Source of the DNA: an uncultured beta proteobacterium
Lineage (GTDB): Bacteria; Pseudomonadota; Gammaproteobacteria; Burkholderiales; Rhodocyclaceae
Length of the DNA stretch: 64,000 nt
Assembly: GCA_903908065.1 (NCBI GenBank)
Contig: CAIVQO010000077.1
Coordinates: forward strand, 37,381 to 101,380
Direction: 5' to 3'
Shown here: positions 46,341 through 56,359 of the stretch, one piece after another
Numbering within the stretch: the stretch's first letter is position 1
How the letters are laid out: every line of letters starts with the position of its first letter
Made by a program: the position numbers and the translations under genes
The notes under the pieces: model-generated
What the model was told of the DNA's origin: nothing
The model's database searches: none
The model's input: only the letters and a program-made list of their open reading frames with translations

Positions 46341-46421
46341 CTCGGGCTGACGTTTATGATGGAGCCAAATTATAGCAACCGCACCGTGCGGCCTTTCTTC
46401 GCCCTCGCCGACGAACGCCCG

Positions 46422-48395
46422 ATGACCGACACCCTGCCGCTGATCCTGCTGTTGCTCGCCGCCGCCGTGGTGGTGGTGGTGATCTTCCGCATGCTGGGCC
46501 TGCCGCCGATCATGGGCTACCTGCTGGTAGGCACGGTGGTCGGTCCGCATGCGGCCGGCTGGGTGCCCGACACCGAGCAGACGCGCCACCTGGCCGAGTT
46601 CGGCGTGGTGTTCCTGATGTTCAGCATCGGCCTCGAATTTTCGCTGGCGCGGCTTTACAGCATGAAGCGCATCGTCTTCGGCCTCGGCGCTGCGCAGGTG
46701 GTGGCGAGCACCCTGGTGGCCACGCTGCTGGCCCGCTTCGCCGGCATTCCCTGGCTGGCCGGGCTGGCCTTGGGCGGTGCGCTGGCCATGTCGTCCACCG
46801 CGATGCTGTCCAAGCTGCTGACCGAACGCGGCGAACTCGACGCGCCGCATGGCCGCGAGGTGATCGGCGTGCTGTTGTTCCAGGACATCGCCGTGGTGCC
46901 CCTGCTGGTGCTGATCCCGGCCCTGTCGCAGCCGGTCGAGGCGATGGCCGGGGCACTGCTGGTCGCGGCGCTGAAGGCGGGCGTACTGCTGGCCCTGGTG
47001 CTGGTGGTCGGCCAGCGCCTGCTCTCGGCCTGGTTCTACATGGTGGCGCGGCAGAAGTCGGCCGAGCTGTTCATGCTCAATGTGCTGTTGATCACCCTGG
47101 GCCTGGCCTGGCTTACCGAGTTGGCCGGGCTGTCGCTGGCGCTGGGCGCCTTCACTGCCGGCATGCTGATCGGCGAGACCGAGTATCGCTACCAGGTGGA
47201 AGAGGACATCAAGCCCTTCCGCGACGTGCTGCTCGGCCTCTTCTTCGTTGCCATCGGCATGCGCCTCGACGTGCCGCACATCCTCGACCAGTGGTGGCTG
47301 GTCGCGGCCATCCTGGTGGCGCTGCTGCTGCTCAAGCTGGCCGTGGTCGGCATTGCGTCGCGCCTGCTGGGGAGTTCGCCGGGTACCGCGCTGCGCAGCG
47401 CCCTGTGGCTGTGCGCGGGCGGCGAATTCGGCTTCGTCATCCTGGCCCGCGGCGGCGACGTCGGTCTGCTCGGCAGCGAGCTGCTGCAGCCGGTGCTGGC
47501 GGCCATGGTGCTCTCGCTGCTGCTGGCGCCGCTGATCGTGCACTTCTCGGAGCGCATCGTGTTCCGATTCGTCGCCTCGGAATGGTTGCTGCGCTCGATG
47601 CAGCTGACCCAACTCGCGGCGCAGAGCATGTCCACCGACAAACACGCCATCCTCTGCGGCTATGGCCGCACCGGTCAGCACCTGGCGCGCTTCCTCGAAG
47701 CCGAGGGCATTTCCTTCATGGCGCTCGACCTCGATCCGGAGCGGGTGCGCGAAGCCAATATCGCCGCCGAGCCGGTGTCGTACGGCGATGCCGCGCGCAA
47801 GGAAACCCTGCTCGCCGCCGGCCTGCCGCGGGCACGCGTGGTGGTGATCACCTTTGCCGACATCGATGCCGGCCTGCGTGTGGTGCATCGGGTGCGCGAA
47901 CTGCGCCCCGATGTCGCCATCGTGGCCCGTGCCCGTGAGCAGGATGACGTCGAAAAGCTTTACGCCGCCGGCGCTGCCGAGGTGGTCCCGGAGGCGCTGG
48001 AGTCCAGTGTGATGCTGGCGACGCACGCCCTGGCGCTGTCCGGAATCCCGATGCACAAGGTGATCAAGCGCCTGCGCGAAATGCGCGAACAGCACTACGC
48101 GTTGCTGCGTGGCTTCTTCCACGGCGCCACCGACGCCGGCGCCAACCTGGCCGATGCCGATCAGCCCCGACTGCACGCGGTGACTCTGACGCCCGGTGCG
48201 GCGGCGATCGGCAAGGCCGTGGGCGAGGTCGATCTGGCAGAAGTCGGCGCTGGCGCCACGGCGATACGCCGTCGCTCGCAGCGCGGCCTCAAGCTGGAAG
48301 CGGACCTGACGCTGATCGAGGGCGACGTGGTGGTATTGATCGGCACTGCGTCGGCCGTGACGGCCGGCGAGGAGCGGCTGCTGCGCGGCAAGTGA
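46422..48395 (+). CDS. Monovalent cation:proton antiporter-2 family (KefB/C-like)
   Basis: GLEFSLARLYSMKRIVFGLGAAQ; TrkA-N HAILCGYGRTGQHLARFLEAEG and TrkA-C domains. Confidence 0.93.
   Translation: MTDTLPLILLLLAAAVVVVVIFRMLGLPPIMGYLLVGTVVGPHAAGWVPDTEQTRHLAEFGVVFLMFSIGLEFSLARLYSMKRIVFGLGAAQVVASTLVATLLARFAGIPWLAGLALGGALAMSSTAMLSKLLTERGELDAPHGREVIGVLLFQDIAVVPLLVLIPALSQPVEAMAGALLVAALKAGVLLALVLVVGQRLLSAWFYMVARQKSAELFMLNVLLITLGLAWLTELAGLSLALGAFTAGMLIGETEYRYQVEEDIKPFRDVLLGLFFVAIGMRLDVPHILDQWWLVAAILVALLLLKLAVVGIASRLLGSSPGTALRSALWLCAGGEFGFVILARGGDVGLLGSELLQPVLAAMVLSLLLAPLIVHFSERIVFRFVASEWLLRSMQLTQLAAQSMSTDKHAILCGYGRTGQHLARFLEAEGISFMALDLDPERVREANIAAEPVSYGDAARKETLLAAGLPRARVVVITFADIDAGLRVVHRVRELRPDVAIVARAREQDDVEKLYAAGAAEVVPEALESSVMLATHALALSGIPMHKVIKRLREMREQHYALLRGFFHGATDAGANLADADQPRLHAVTLTPGAAAIGKAVGEVDLAEVGAGATAIRRRSQRGLKLEADLTLIEGDVVVLIGTASAVTAGEERLLRGK
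48240..48263 (+). repeat. 24-bp dispersed motif copy (in kefB-like gene, TrkA-C region)
   Basis: gaagtcggcgctggcgccacggcg. Confidence 0.92.
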
Positions 48396-48404
48396 GCTGC
48401 GGGT

Positions 48405-49889
48405 TCAGCGTCGCAGAAAACCATGCAGCCAGTGCCCGTCACGCTTGGCGAAATAATGCGGCGGAAAGCCGCCCAGCGCCTGCGGCGCCGTGAGCCGGGT
48501 ATCCGCGGGCCAGGAACGCCCGCCGAGGGCACGCTGGATTTCCAGCAGCGGGGTGATTGCGCCCAGCACGAACAACAGCAGGAGCAGTTTGCGCCCCGCG
48601 CCCGACAGGCCGCCGTCGGCGGCGGTTGCGGTCAGCGTATCCGCCAGCAACAGCCAGAGGATGGCCAGGGCGGGAATCGAGGCGCGCATCAGCAGGTCGT
48701 TGTTGGGGCCGAAGCGGGTCCAGGGCAGCACGAGCAGCAGGGCGACGACTCCCAGCGTCAGCGGCGAACGATCGTGCCTTAGCAGGACGGCGCAGAACAG
48801 AGCGACTTCGAGCAGGATGAAAAGCAGGGTGTTGCCAAGGCCTGCAGGCTGCCGCAGCACGGTGGCAGTGGTGGAGAGCGCGTTCGGTTCCACGGCGGGG
48901 CCGAACATCCCCAGGAGCAGGTAACTCGCGACGAGCGCGCCGGGCAGCGCTACCAGCGCCAGCGAAGTCAGCAGCATCCGTCGATTGCCCGCGCCGAGCA
49001 GGTGGTGCCAATGTTTCGCGGCGGCGATGGCGGCCAGCGGCAACAGGCCCAGGGCCACCAGCGGCGACCAGAGCATCAGCGGCAGGAACAGCATGGGCAG
49101 GCGCGCCAGGAAGCGTGTGTCATCGCGAAAGCGCCACAGCCAGGCGGCCGCGATCCAGCCCGGCAGGCCATGGTTGGGCACCCAGAACAGCAGCGTCGTG
49201 TTTGACGAGTACTGCATGCCCTCTGCCCACCACTCGATGTGCTGCATCGGCCAGGGCAGGCTGCCATGGCGCAGGAGCAGGCCGACGGCATCGAGGCCGC
49301 TGGCGAAGGCGAATATCAGGGCCGCAGCAAGTTTGCGCTGGCGGCTGCCGCCGAGGTTGGCGCCGAAGAACAGGGCGACGCCCAGCCAGGTCCAGACCAG
49401 CAGCAAGGAGTCGGCCAGGGCCAAGCTCGTGACATTGGTCAGCCAGGCGACGGGCAGGTAGTAGCTCAGCGGCGCGCGCAACAGCATCGTGGTGCCGCCA
49501 TCTTCATAGCGTGGCGGCCAGGCCTCCACCACCAGGTCGCGCAGTACGGCAAAGCGCGGCACCCAGTCGGTGCCGTTGGCGTGGAACAGGTGGCCGGCGC
49601 CACCGAGCATGGCCCAGGCTGCAGCGAATACGGCGAGCAGAAGCAGGTCGCCCAGCGGCGGAATTGCGATCTGTGGGTTGCGTCCGGCACCGGCCAGAAA
49701 GTGCAGCCCTCCGGCAAGCGCAAGCATGGCCAGCGGAAGTCCTACGGCGGGCACGAAAAATCCGGGCAGGAAGATCAGCATCGGCAGCAGCAGGTACGCC
49801 CACAAGACACTGTCGAGCGTTGACCAGTGCGGAGGGAGCAACGGCTCAGGGCCGGGTGCCGCTGTCTTCGTGGTACTCGTCATCGACAT
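48405..49889 (-). CDS. Polytopic membrane protein, hypothetical
   Basis: Strongly hydrophobic 494-aa ORF with normal codon usage; next to GtrA/flavoprotein genes. Confidence 0.7.
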   Translation of the reverse strand: MSMTSTTKTAAPGPEPLLPPHWSTLDSVLWAYLLLPMLIFLPGFFVPAVGLPLAMLALAGGLHFLAGAGRNPQIAIPPLGDLLLLAVFAAAWAMLGGAGHLFHANGTDWVPRFAVLRDLVVEAWPPRYEDGGTTMLLRAPLSYYLPVAWLTNVTSLALADSLLLVWTWLGVALFFGANLGGSRQRKLAAALIFAFASGLDAVGLLLRHGSLPWPMQHIEWWAEGMQYSSNTTLLFWVPNHGLPGWIAAAWLWRFRDDTRFLARLPMLFLPLMLWSPLVALGLLPLAAIAAAKHWHHLLGAGNRRMLLTSLALVALPGALVASYLLLGMFGPAVEPNALSTTATVLRQPAGLGNTLLFILLEVALFCAVLLRHDRSPLTLGVVALLLVLPWTRFGPNNDLLMRASIPALAILWLLLADTLTATAADGGLSGAGRKLLLLLFVLGAITPLLEIQRALGGRSWPADTRLTAPQALGGFPPHYFAKRDGHWLHGFLRR

Positions 49890-51417
49890 TGATGTCCCAG
49901 ATCGCCTGCTTGTCGCCGCTTCCGGAAAGGATGGCCTCGACCGCGCACTTGGCGGTCAGCATCGAATGGTCCTGGTTGTTGTAGCGGTGCATGCCGTTGC
50001 GCCCGACCAGGAACAGGTTGTCGACGTCATCGAGCCAGGCACGCAGGCGCGGAAACTCGGCGTAGGCCCCGAAGTAGCCGGGGTAGGTTTTGGGTACGCG
50101 CAGGACCGTGCCATCGAGCACGGCGGCGCGATCGATCATGCCGATGCGTTCCAGTTCGCCGGCGGCGAAGGCGATCATGGCCTCATCATCGAGCCGCCAC
50201 AGGTCGTCGCCTTCGTTGCAGAAATACTCGAGTCCCAGCCAGATGCGCCCGGGGTCGGCCACCAGGTCGGGGCTCCAGTTATTGAAGATCTGCAAGCGGC
50301 CGACGCGGACATCGCGCTCCTGAATGTAGATCCAGTTGTCGGGCGGCATGTGCTTCGGGTGCGCGCTGCTCGCGCGCGGGTTGGCGCGCATGCCGCTCAG
50401 CAGCAGGCCGACCGTGATGAAGTCGCGGTAGGGCAGGGCCGCGGCGATGGCGGCGATTTCCAGGGGTGGCGGCGGTTGCATGCCGGCGACCAGGTCCTTG
50501 ATCGGCATCGTGGAGATGACCTGCGTCGCCGGCAACTCGTGGCGGCATCCTGCCGCATCCAGCGTTTGTATGGCGACCACCTGACCCGCGTCTCGGCGCA
50601 GGCCGACGACGTGTTGCCCGAGGCGCACTTCGCCGCCGCCGGCGACGATGCGATCCGCCACTTCCCGCCACAGCTGGCCCGGACCCAGGCGGGGATAGAG
50701 GAACTGCTCGATCAGGCTGGTATTGCGTGCCGCGTCGTTGCGGCGTGGCCCCAGGCGCTGCTGCAGGGCGTGGCGCAGGGCGGCGACGACGGAGAGCCCC
50801 TTGATTCGTTGTGCCCCCCAGTCGGCCTTGATCTGTTTGCAGGGCACGCCCCAGACTTTTTCCGTGTAGTCCCTGAAGAAGGTTCGGTACAGCTCGGCGC
50901 CGAAGCGATTGATCAGAAAGTCTTCCAGCGTTCGTTCCGGGCGGCGCGGAAAAATGGCTGCGGCGAGGTAGCTGACACCGATCCGCAGCAGGCGCGACGG
51001 GCCAAGATTGCGCAGCGTATTGGCATTGAGGGTGATCGGGTAGTCGAAGTAGCGGCGCAGGAAATAAATGCGTGAAAGCCGCTTCCTGACCAGCAGGGCA
51101 CGGCCGTGGGCCGGAACCGCCGTGTCGTCGGCGCCGACTTTCCGTTGCCGGCTGCGATAGCTGATTGCGACTTCTGCCTGATCAGCGGCAATGGGCAGGA
51201 TCTCTCGCCACCAGTTCATCACCCAGTCGGACTTGGAGAAAAAACGGTGGCCGCCGATATCCATCCGGTTGCCCTTGTACTCGACGGTGCGCGAGAGGCC
51301 GCCGACATCGTCGCCGGCTTCCAGCACGATCGGTTGCATGCGCCCGTCGCGCACAAGTTCGAGTGCTGCGGTGAGTCCGGCGGGGCCGCCGCCGATGATG
51401 ATGACCGTGGGCTTCAT
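49846..51417 (-). CDS. FAD-dependent amine oxidase/UDP-galactopyranose mutase-like protein
   Basis: [60 protein letters not shown]. Confidence 0.9.
   Translation of the reverse strand: MKPTVIIIGGGPAGLTAALELVRDGRMQPIVLEAGDDVGGLSRTVEYKGNRMDIGGHRFFSKSDWVMNWWREILPIAADQAEVAISYRSRQRKVGADDTAVPAHGRALLVRKRLSRIYFLRRYFDYPITLNANTLRNLGPSRLLRIGVSYLAAAIFPRRPERTLEDFLINRFGAELYRTFFRDYTEKVWGVPCKQIKADWGAQRIKGLSVVAALRHALQQRLGPRRNDAARNTSLIEQFLYPRLGPGQLWREVADRIVAGGGEVRLGQHVVGLRRDAGQVVAIQTLDAAGCRHELPATQVISTMPIKDLVAGMQPPPPLEIAAIAAALPYRDFITVGLLLSGMRANPRASSAHPKHMPPDNWIYIQERDVRVGRLQIFNNWSPDLVADPGRIWLGLEYFCNEGDDLWRLDDEAMIAFAAGELERIGMIDRAAVLDGTVLRVPKTYPGYFGAYAEFPRLRAWLDDVDNLFLVGRNGMHRYNNQDHSMLTAKCAVEAILSGSGDKQAIWDINVDDEYHEDSGTRP
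51118..51141 (-). repeat. 24-bp dispersed motif copy (in FAD-dependent protein gene)
   Basis: aaagtcggcgccgacgacacggcg on the minus strand. Confidence 0.85.
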
Positions 51418-51421
51418 GCGC

Positions 51422-51790
51422 TCAGAATAAGGCCAGTTTTCGCGCAGTGTAGTTGAACAGGAAACTCGTGCCGGCGGCCAGTGCCTTGGCGGCGAGCAGA
51501 TCCAGCGCGAGGCGGTCGACCGTGACATAGATGACGAAGTCGTTGAGGGTGAGGCCGGCCAGGCCGATCGCAACGAAGGTGGAAAACTCCACGGGCGCGC
51601 GGTCGGCCAGTTTGCGCCGGCGAAACACCCAGCGCGTCGACAGGAAATAGATCGCACAGGTGCCGGCGATGAAGCCGAGTGACGCCGCCAGCAAGTAGTG
51701 CAACCAGTGGGCTGCCAACCACAGGATGGCGACATCGAGCGCAAGGGCGCCCAGGCTGGCCAGGAAATAGCGCGCGAACTCGGCTGGCAA
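51422..51790 (-). CDS. GtrA family protein
   Basis: [37 protein letters not shown]-type 4-TM family; start approximate (TTG). Confidence 0.75.
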   Translation of the reverse strand: MPAEFARYFLASLGALALDVAILWLAAHWLHYLLAASLGFIAGTCAIYFLSTRWVFRRRKLADRAPVEFSTFVAIGLAGLTLNDFVIYVTVDRLALDLLAAKALAAGTSFLFNYTARKLALF

Positions 51791-51816
51791 GCGTAAGTCT
51801 CCAGGAATGGCAGCGT

Positions 51817-53658
51817 TTACGTCGCGGCTAGCGCCGATTCCGGCGTATTGGCGCGCAGTGCCTCGCAGCGGTAGAGGTACCAGGGCGACTGACGCAGCGG
51901 GTCGGACCAGGCCCGTGCGGCGAGGCCATCGATAGGCTGGGCGAGGATTGCGACATCCAGTGCCGGATCGCGGCAAAGTTCGCGCAATGCCGATTCCTGC
52001 TCGCGGGTTGTTCCGCTGCGGTTGCTTGCCGCGTCGAAGGCGTCGATGCGTTTCTGGCGTCGCGCCGATTCCATTGCCGCCGCACGCGAAAACAGCGCAC
52101 TGGCCCCCTGTTCCCGCGAGGCGTAGGCACTCTGGCGCAGGACAAACCATGTGTAGATCAGATTGCCTTGCCAATGCACGGTGTCCGTTCGGCCAATCGC
52201 GTCTCCGAAGGGACGGACCAGGGGTGACGAATAGGCGAATCTTTGTACGGCGTCGTCGGCCCGGTACCAGCCGGCGGCGGCGATGCCTGCCGCCAGTGCC
52301 ACTATTGCCAAGGCCACCCGTGGCCGCCGCGCTTGCAAGCGCAGCAGGAGCGCCATGCCCAGCGGCAGCAGCAGGGCGAGCGGCCCCTGGAAGTAGGCGG
52401 CGAGGTCCCCCTTGGGCATCAGGCTGTCGCCTGTCAGCATCTCGCCGATGCGCTGCAGTAGAAAGCCGACATGTTGGACTATCGCCAGCAAGGTTTCCAG
52501 CAGCGTTACGGCAAGTGCCAGGTATCCGGCAATCGGCAGCCAGCGCGGCAACTCGGGTGCCGTACCGTTGCGCCAGGCACGGTGGGCGATCAGGGCGAGC
52601 GCCAGCGCAGCCGGGCCGCCCAGGGTTTGCGCCGTCAGCGCGGCGATCGCCAGCCCCGCCAGCAACCAGCGGTCGGCCAGGGAACGTGGCCAGCGCTCGG
52701 CGAACATCGCTACCAGCGCCTGCAGGGCCGCAAGCTTGAGCAGCCACAGGCAGCGCCAGGGCTGTGCCTGGATCAACAGGGCGGCATGGCTGAAGGTGCC
52801 GAGCACGGCAAGGTAGTAACCAGCCGCGCCCGCCAGCGCGATGCAGTGCCAGGCGAGGCGCGCCTTTTCACTTGCGCCAGCCGAAGCCGCGAGCAGGATG
52901 CCGATCCAGGCCAGAGGCTCCGACAGTTCGCCCCAGGACCAAGTGTCGAGCATCACAAAACGGGCACGGCGGCGCACTTCCGCCAGCCAGGCAGGATCCA
53001 TCTCGGGCAACAGAAACGCGGAAATCGCGGCAATTGCCGCGATTGCGAGAGTGAGGCGTGCGCTGGGTCGTACCAGCCATGCCGCGAGGAAGATGGCCCC
53101 CGGCAGGGCAATGATCGGGTGGCAAAGAAAGGCCAGCGCCGTCGCTCCGATGGCAAGGTTGCGATGGCCGGCAAGTGCGGCAGCAACAGCGCCGAGTACC
53201 AGCGGCTCGGCCCAACTGCGGGCGGTGAAAAAGCTTTCTGCGTAACGCAGTATGTCGTGTGCCGCCTCTGCCTGCGAGCCATAGTGGCCGGGCAGAGCGA
53301 ATACCAATGCGAGACCGATCCAGAAGGCCGATCCCGAGAGCCAGTGGCGGGCCATCGCGGCGGCGGCTCCGGCCCAGGCCAGCTGGGCGACAAGCAACCC
53401 CGCGAGCGCGGCGCCGGACAGGCCCAGCAGACCGATCAACTGGGCGTAGACCCGGCTGAACAGGCTGTAGTCATCCTGCGAACCAAAGGCGAAGAAGATG
53501 TCGTGCGCAAAGGCCTCCGGCGTGTTGTGCGCCAGTGCCTGCACCGCGTAATACAGCCCGTCGTGCTGGATGCCGAAGTAACGGTGCGTGAGCAGCCAGA
53601 GTGCTGCCAGGCCGAGCATGGCCGTTACGTTGAATGAGCGGGATGGCATCCGCGGCAC
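51817..53658 (-). CDS. Polytopic membrane protein, hypothetical
   Basis: 613-aa multi-TM ORF on the same strand as the GtrA/flavoprotein genes. Confidence 0.72.
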   Translation of the reverse strand: MPRMPSRSFNVTAMLGLAALWLLTHRYFGIQHDGLYYAVQALAHNTPEAFAHDIFFAFGSQDDYSLFSRVYAQLIGLLGLSGAALAGLLVAQLAWAGAAAAMARHWLSGSAFWIGLALVFALPGHYGSQAEAAHDILRYAESFFTARSWAEPLVLGAVAAALAGHRNLAIGATALAFLCHPIIALPGAIFLAAWLVRPSARLTLAIAAIAAISAFLLPEMDPAWLAEVRRRARFVMLDTWSWGELSEPLAWIGILLAASAGASEKARLAWHCIALAGAAGYYLAVLGTFSHAALLIQAQPWRCLWLLKLAALQALVAMFAERWPRSLADRWLLAGLAIAALTAQTLGGPAALALALIAHRAWRNGTAPELPRWLPIAGYLALAVTLLETLLAIVQHVGFLLQRIGEMLTGDSLMPKGDLAAYFQGPLALLLPLGMALLLRLQARRPRVALAIVALAAGIAAAGWYRADDAVQRFAYSSPLVRPFGDAIGRTDTVHWQGNLIYTWFVLRQSAYASREQGASALFSRAAAMESARRQKRIDAFDAASNRSGTTREQESALRELCRDPALDVAILAQPIDGLAARAWSDPLRQSPWYLYRCEALRANTPESALAAT

Positions 53659-53665
53659 CAGAAAA

Positions 53666-53687
53666 AAAGCCCGCCGAAGCGGGCTTT
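53666..53687 (-). terminator. Rho-independent terminator for the prepilin gene
   Basis: AAAGCCCGC-cgaa-GCGGGCTTT with an A run on the plus strand. Confidence 0.85.
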
Positions 53688-53711
53688 CAGTCGTGTATCG
53701 TCGAGCCGGAA

Positions 53712-54404
53712 TCAGAGGCCCATGCAGACGATGAAGGAGCTTGAGTCATCGACAGCGGTGGTTGCGACCGCTGCGCCGCCACGAGTATGCGTTGCGGTCA
53801 CGACACGCATGGAACCGGTGGCGGTGTTGCCATCGTCGAGCGTAGTGTCGAGCTGCTTGGCATACTTGCCAAGGATGCCGGTGGAACACATCAGATAGGT
53901 TGGGGTCATGCCGCTGATGTAGGCACCACCCGTTGCGGCGGAACCGCTTTCAATGCCCATGCGACCGCCGTCGGCATTCACCGGGAAATATTGCGCATCG
54001 CTCGTGGAGGTCGGGCCGGCAGCCAGTCCGGCAAGGCGAACATGCTGCCAAAACAGGGCAGTTTCATCGGTGGTCGTCGTCGTGTTCCAGGTGCCGTCGA
54101 TTACACCGTTGCCTTGGCAGAGGTTGCTGACACAGGCCGCGCCACCCGAGGTGGTTGGTGTGGTGGCCTTGGTCGAGCCGGTGATTGCGGTCGTGACCGT
54201 ATTATGGTCACCAGGAAGTGCCTTGTACTTGTCCTGATAGCCATAGATGAACAGTGGAATGTTGCGGAAGTCGGTGGCGAAGTTCTTCACCTTGGCGCTG
54301 TTGATGAGCTCCTGGCCTTTGAGCACGCCGCCCAGCAGCAGACCGATGATGACCAACACGATGGCGATTTCGACCAAGGTAAAACCTGCTTGTCTGGATT
54401 TCAT
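53712..54404 (-). CDS. Type IV pilin/pseudopilin-like prepilin
   Basis: Prepilin peptidase motif MKSRQAGFTLVEIAIVLVIIGLLLGGVLKGQELI. Confidence 0.92.
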   Translation of the reverse strand: MKSRQAGFTLVEIAIVLVIIGLLLGGVLKGQELINSAKVKNFATDFRNIPLFIYGYQDKYKALPGDHNTVTTAITGSTKATTPTTSGGAACVSNLCQGNGVIDGTWNTTTTTDETALFWQHVRLAGLAAGPTSTSDAQYFPVNADGGRMGIESGSAATGGAYISGMTPTYLMCSTGILGKYAKQLDTTLDDGNTATGSMRVVTATHTRGGAAVATTAVDDSSSFIVCMGL

Positions 54405-54558
54405 GACTTTCTCCGTTTTGGTGTTTTGGTGAACAATATAAAGCAGATGTCGTGCCAGTTATGTAATTTCTTAATAAACATATGGATGCAAAATATTGTT
54501 GCGATATGAAGGATTTGCATCTGTCGAATATTGAACAGGTTCGTCAGCTATTTGGCAG

Positions 54559-56355
54559 ATGGTCGGGTGCCGCGCGTCACTAGAATCGGCTTATCTTCCC
54601 CTTGGTTCGCCTAGCCGGCCCGACTTAATCTTGGTGCCTTACCCAATTTCGGCATCGCTCCCGGCGCGCCTGGTTTCCCTGCGCCGAGGCCTGTTGCTGG
54701 CTCTGTTTGCGGCCCTGTACGTGGTTCTTTGGCAGGGGCCCGGCACCTTGTTCGGGCGTACCCTGTTCGTCGCCCATCTCGGCTTGTTCATTCTTTGGCA
54801 GCCCTTTGTCCATACCGGTCAGCGCCTGTCCCTGCCATCCTTGCTGGCAGTCCTGACGGTAGCCCTGCTGGCGGGAATTTATCTCAAGGGCTGGATGATC
54901 ACGATGTGGATCATGATGCTGGCGGGAATCGTTGGCGGCAAGGTCCTGCTCTACGATACCCGTGCAGCACGGTTGTTTTACCTGCTTGCCCTGGCCTTCC
55001 TGGTGCTTGCGCTGACGCTGCTTGCAGCGCCTCTGACGGTCCCCCAGGCCAAGCCACCCGTCGAGATCGTCTGGTTGGGCCATGCCAGCCTTCTTTGCCT
55101 GCTGGTGGTAATGGCACTTCTGCCCCAGGGGCAGGAAGTCGATGGCGCGCGTGAAGTGGTCGATTTCGTTTACAGCTTGTTCATTTTTCTGCTGCTGACG
55201 GTGTTGATGCTGGGCAGCCTGGCGGCGATGCTGCTGCTCGGCAGCGGTTATGTCGAGGCACTGCTGCAGACCATGCTGGTGACGGGCGTGGTGTTGATGC
55301 TACTTGGCGTGGTGGCGAATCCGCGCTCCGGATTTGCCGGTATCGGTGGCTTGATCTCGCGCTACTTGATGTCGATCGGCCTGCCGGTGGAACAATGGCT
55401 GCAAGCCTTGTCCAACCTCGCCCTGGAAGAGGAAGACCCACACGCATTCCTGGAAAAGGCTTGCGTCGAGATCGCGCAACGCCTGCCCTGGGTCAAGGGG
55501 GGCGAATGGATCGCGGGCGGCAGTCGCGGCAGTTTCGGAGTGTCCAGCGGTCGCCGCTGGGAGTTCAGTCATGGTGGTCTGGTCCTGGTGTTGTTCACTC
55601 AACATGCACCGTCGCCCACACTGATCTGGCATTACAACCTCCTTGCCCAGTTGCTGGCGCAGTTCCATGCTGACAAGCAGCGGGCGCAGGCGCTCAGGCA
55701 ACTTTCCTACATGCGGGCGATTCACGAGACCGGGGCGCGCTTGACGCACGATGTGAAGAACCTGCTGCAATCGCTGAACACACTTTGTTCTGCCGGCATT
55801 GAGCCGGACGCCGAGGCCTCACCGGAGTACCAGTCGCTGCTGCGGCGTCAGCTGCCGGCGATTACCGATCGGCTTGCCGAGACCCTGGCCAAGCTCAATG
55901 CGCCACAAGGCAGTTCGGCGCTGCGGTGGATTGAGGCTGGCGAATGGTGGCGTGAGCAGACGCAGCGCCTGGCGGCGCTGGACTGGGTTGAGCTTCGCAG
56001 CGAAGGGGAACTGGAGGGCGAGTTGCCCCTGGAGGTGTATTCCGGGGTGCTCGACAATCTCCTGCGCAATGCCGCTGAAAAGCACCTGCGCGAACCGGGA
56101 CTCAAGTTGGCGTTGGCCTTCGGGGGACCTTCTGACGGACATGAACTGACCGTGACTGACGATGGTTCCGCCATCGGGGCTTCCATTGCGGCCGCCTTAT
56201 TCATCGGGCCGGTGTCATCGGAAAGCGGCTATGGCATTGGCCTGTATCAGGCAGCTCGCCATGCCGAGGCGGCCGGTTACAGGCTGGAGCTTGCCGAGAA
56301 TAGGGATGGCTGCGTCAGATTTCTCCTGGGCAAGACGGTATCGATGCCAGGCTGA
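54559..56355 (+). CDS. Membrane sensor histidine kinase
   Basis: Multiple TM helices, THDVKNLLQSLNTL H-box, NLLRNAAEKHL and a GYGIGLYQAARHAEAAGY HATPase motif; start uncertain. Confidence 0.82.
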   Translation: MVGCRASLESAYLPLGSPSRPDLILVPYPISASLPARLVSLRRGLLLALFAALYVVLWQGPGTLFGRTLFVAHLGLFILWQPFVHTGQRLSLPSLLAVLTVALLAGIYLKGWMITMWIMMLAGIVGGKVLLYDTRAARLFYLLALAFLVLALTLLAAPLTVPQAKPPVEIVWLGHASLLCLLVVMALLPQGQEVDGAREVVDFVYSLFIFLLLTVLMLGSLAAMLLLGSGYVEALLQTMLVTGVVLMLLGVVANPRSGFAGIGGLISRYLMSIGLPVEQWLQALSNLALEEEDPHAFLEKACVEIAQRLPWVKGGEWIAGGSRGSFGVSSGRRWEFSHGGLVLVLFTQHAPSPTLIWHYNLLAQLLAQFHADKQRAQALRQLSYMRAIHETGARLTHDVKNLLQSLNTLCSAGIEPDAEASPEYQSLLRRQLPAITDRLAETLAKLNAPQGSSALRWIEAGEWWREQTQRLAALDWVELRSEGELEGELPLEVYSGVLDNLLRNAAEKHLREPGLKLALAFGGPSDGHELTVTDDGSAIGASIAAALFIGPVSSESGYGIGLYQAARHAEAAGYRLELAENRDGCVRFLLGKTVSMPG

Positions 56356-56359
56356 CCTA

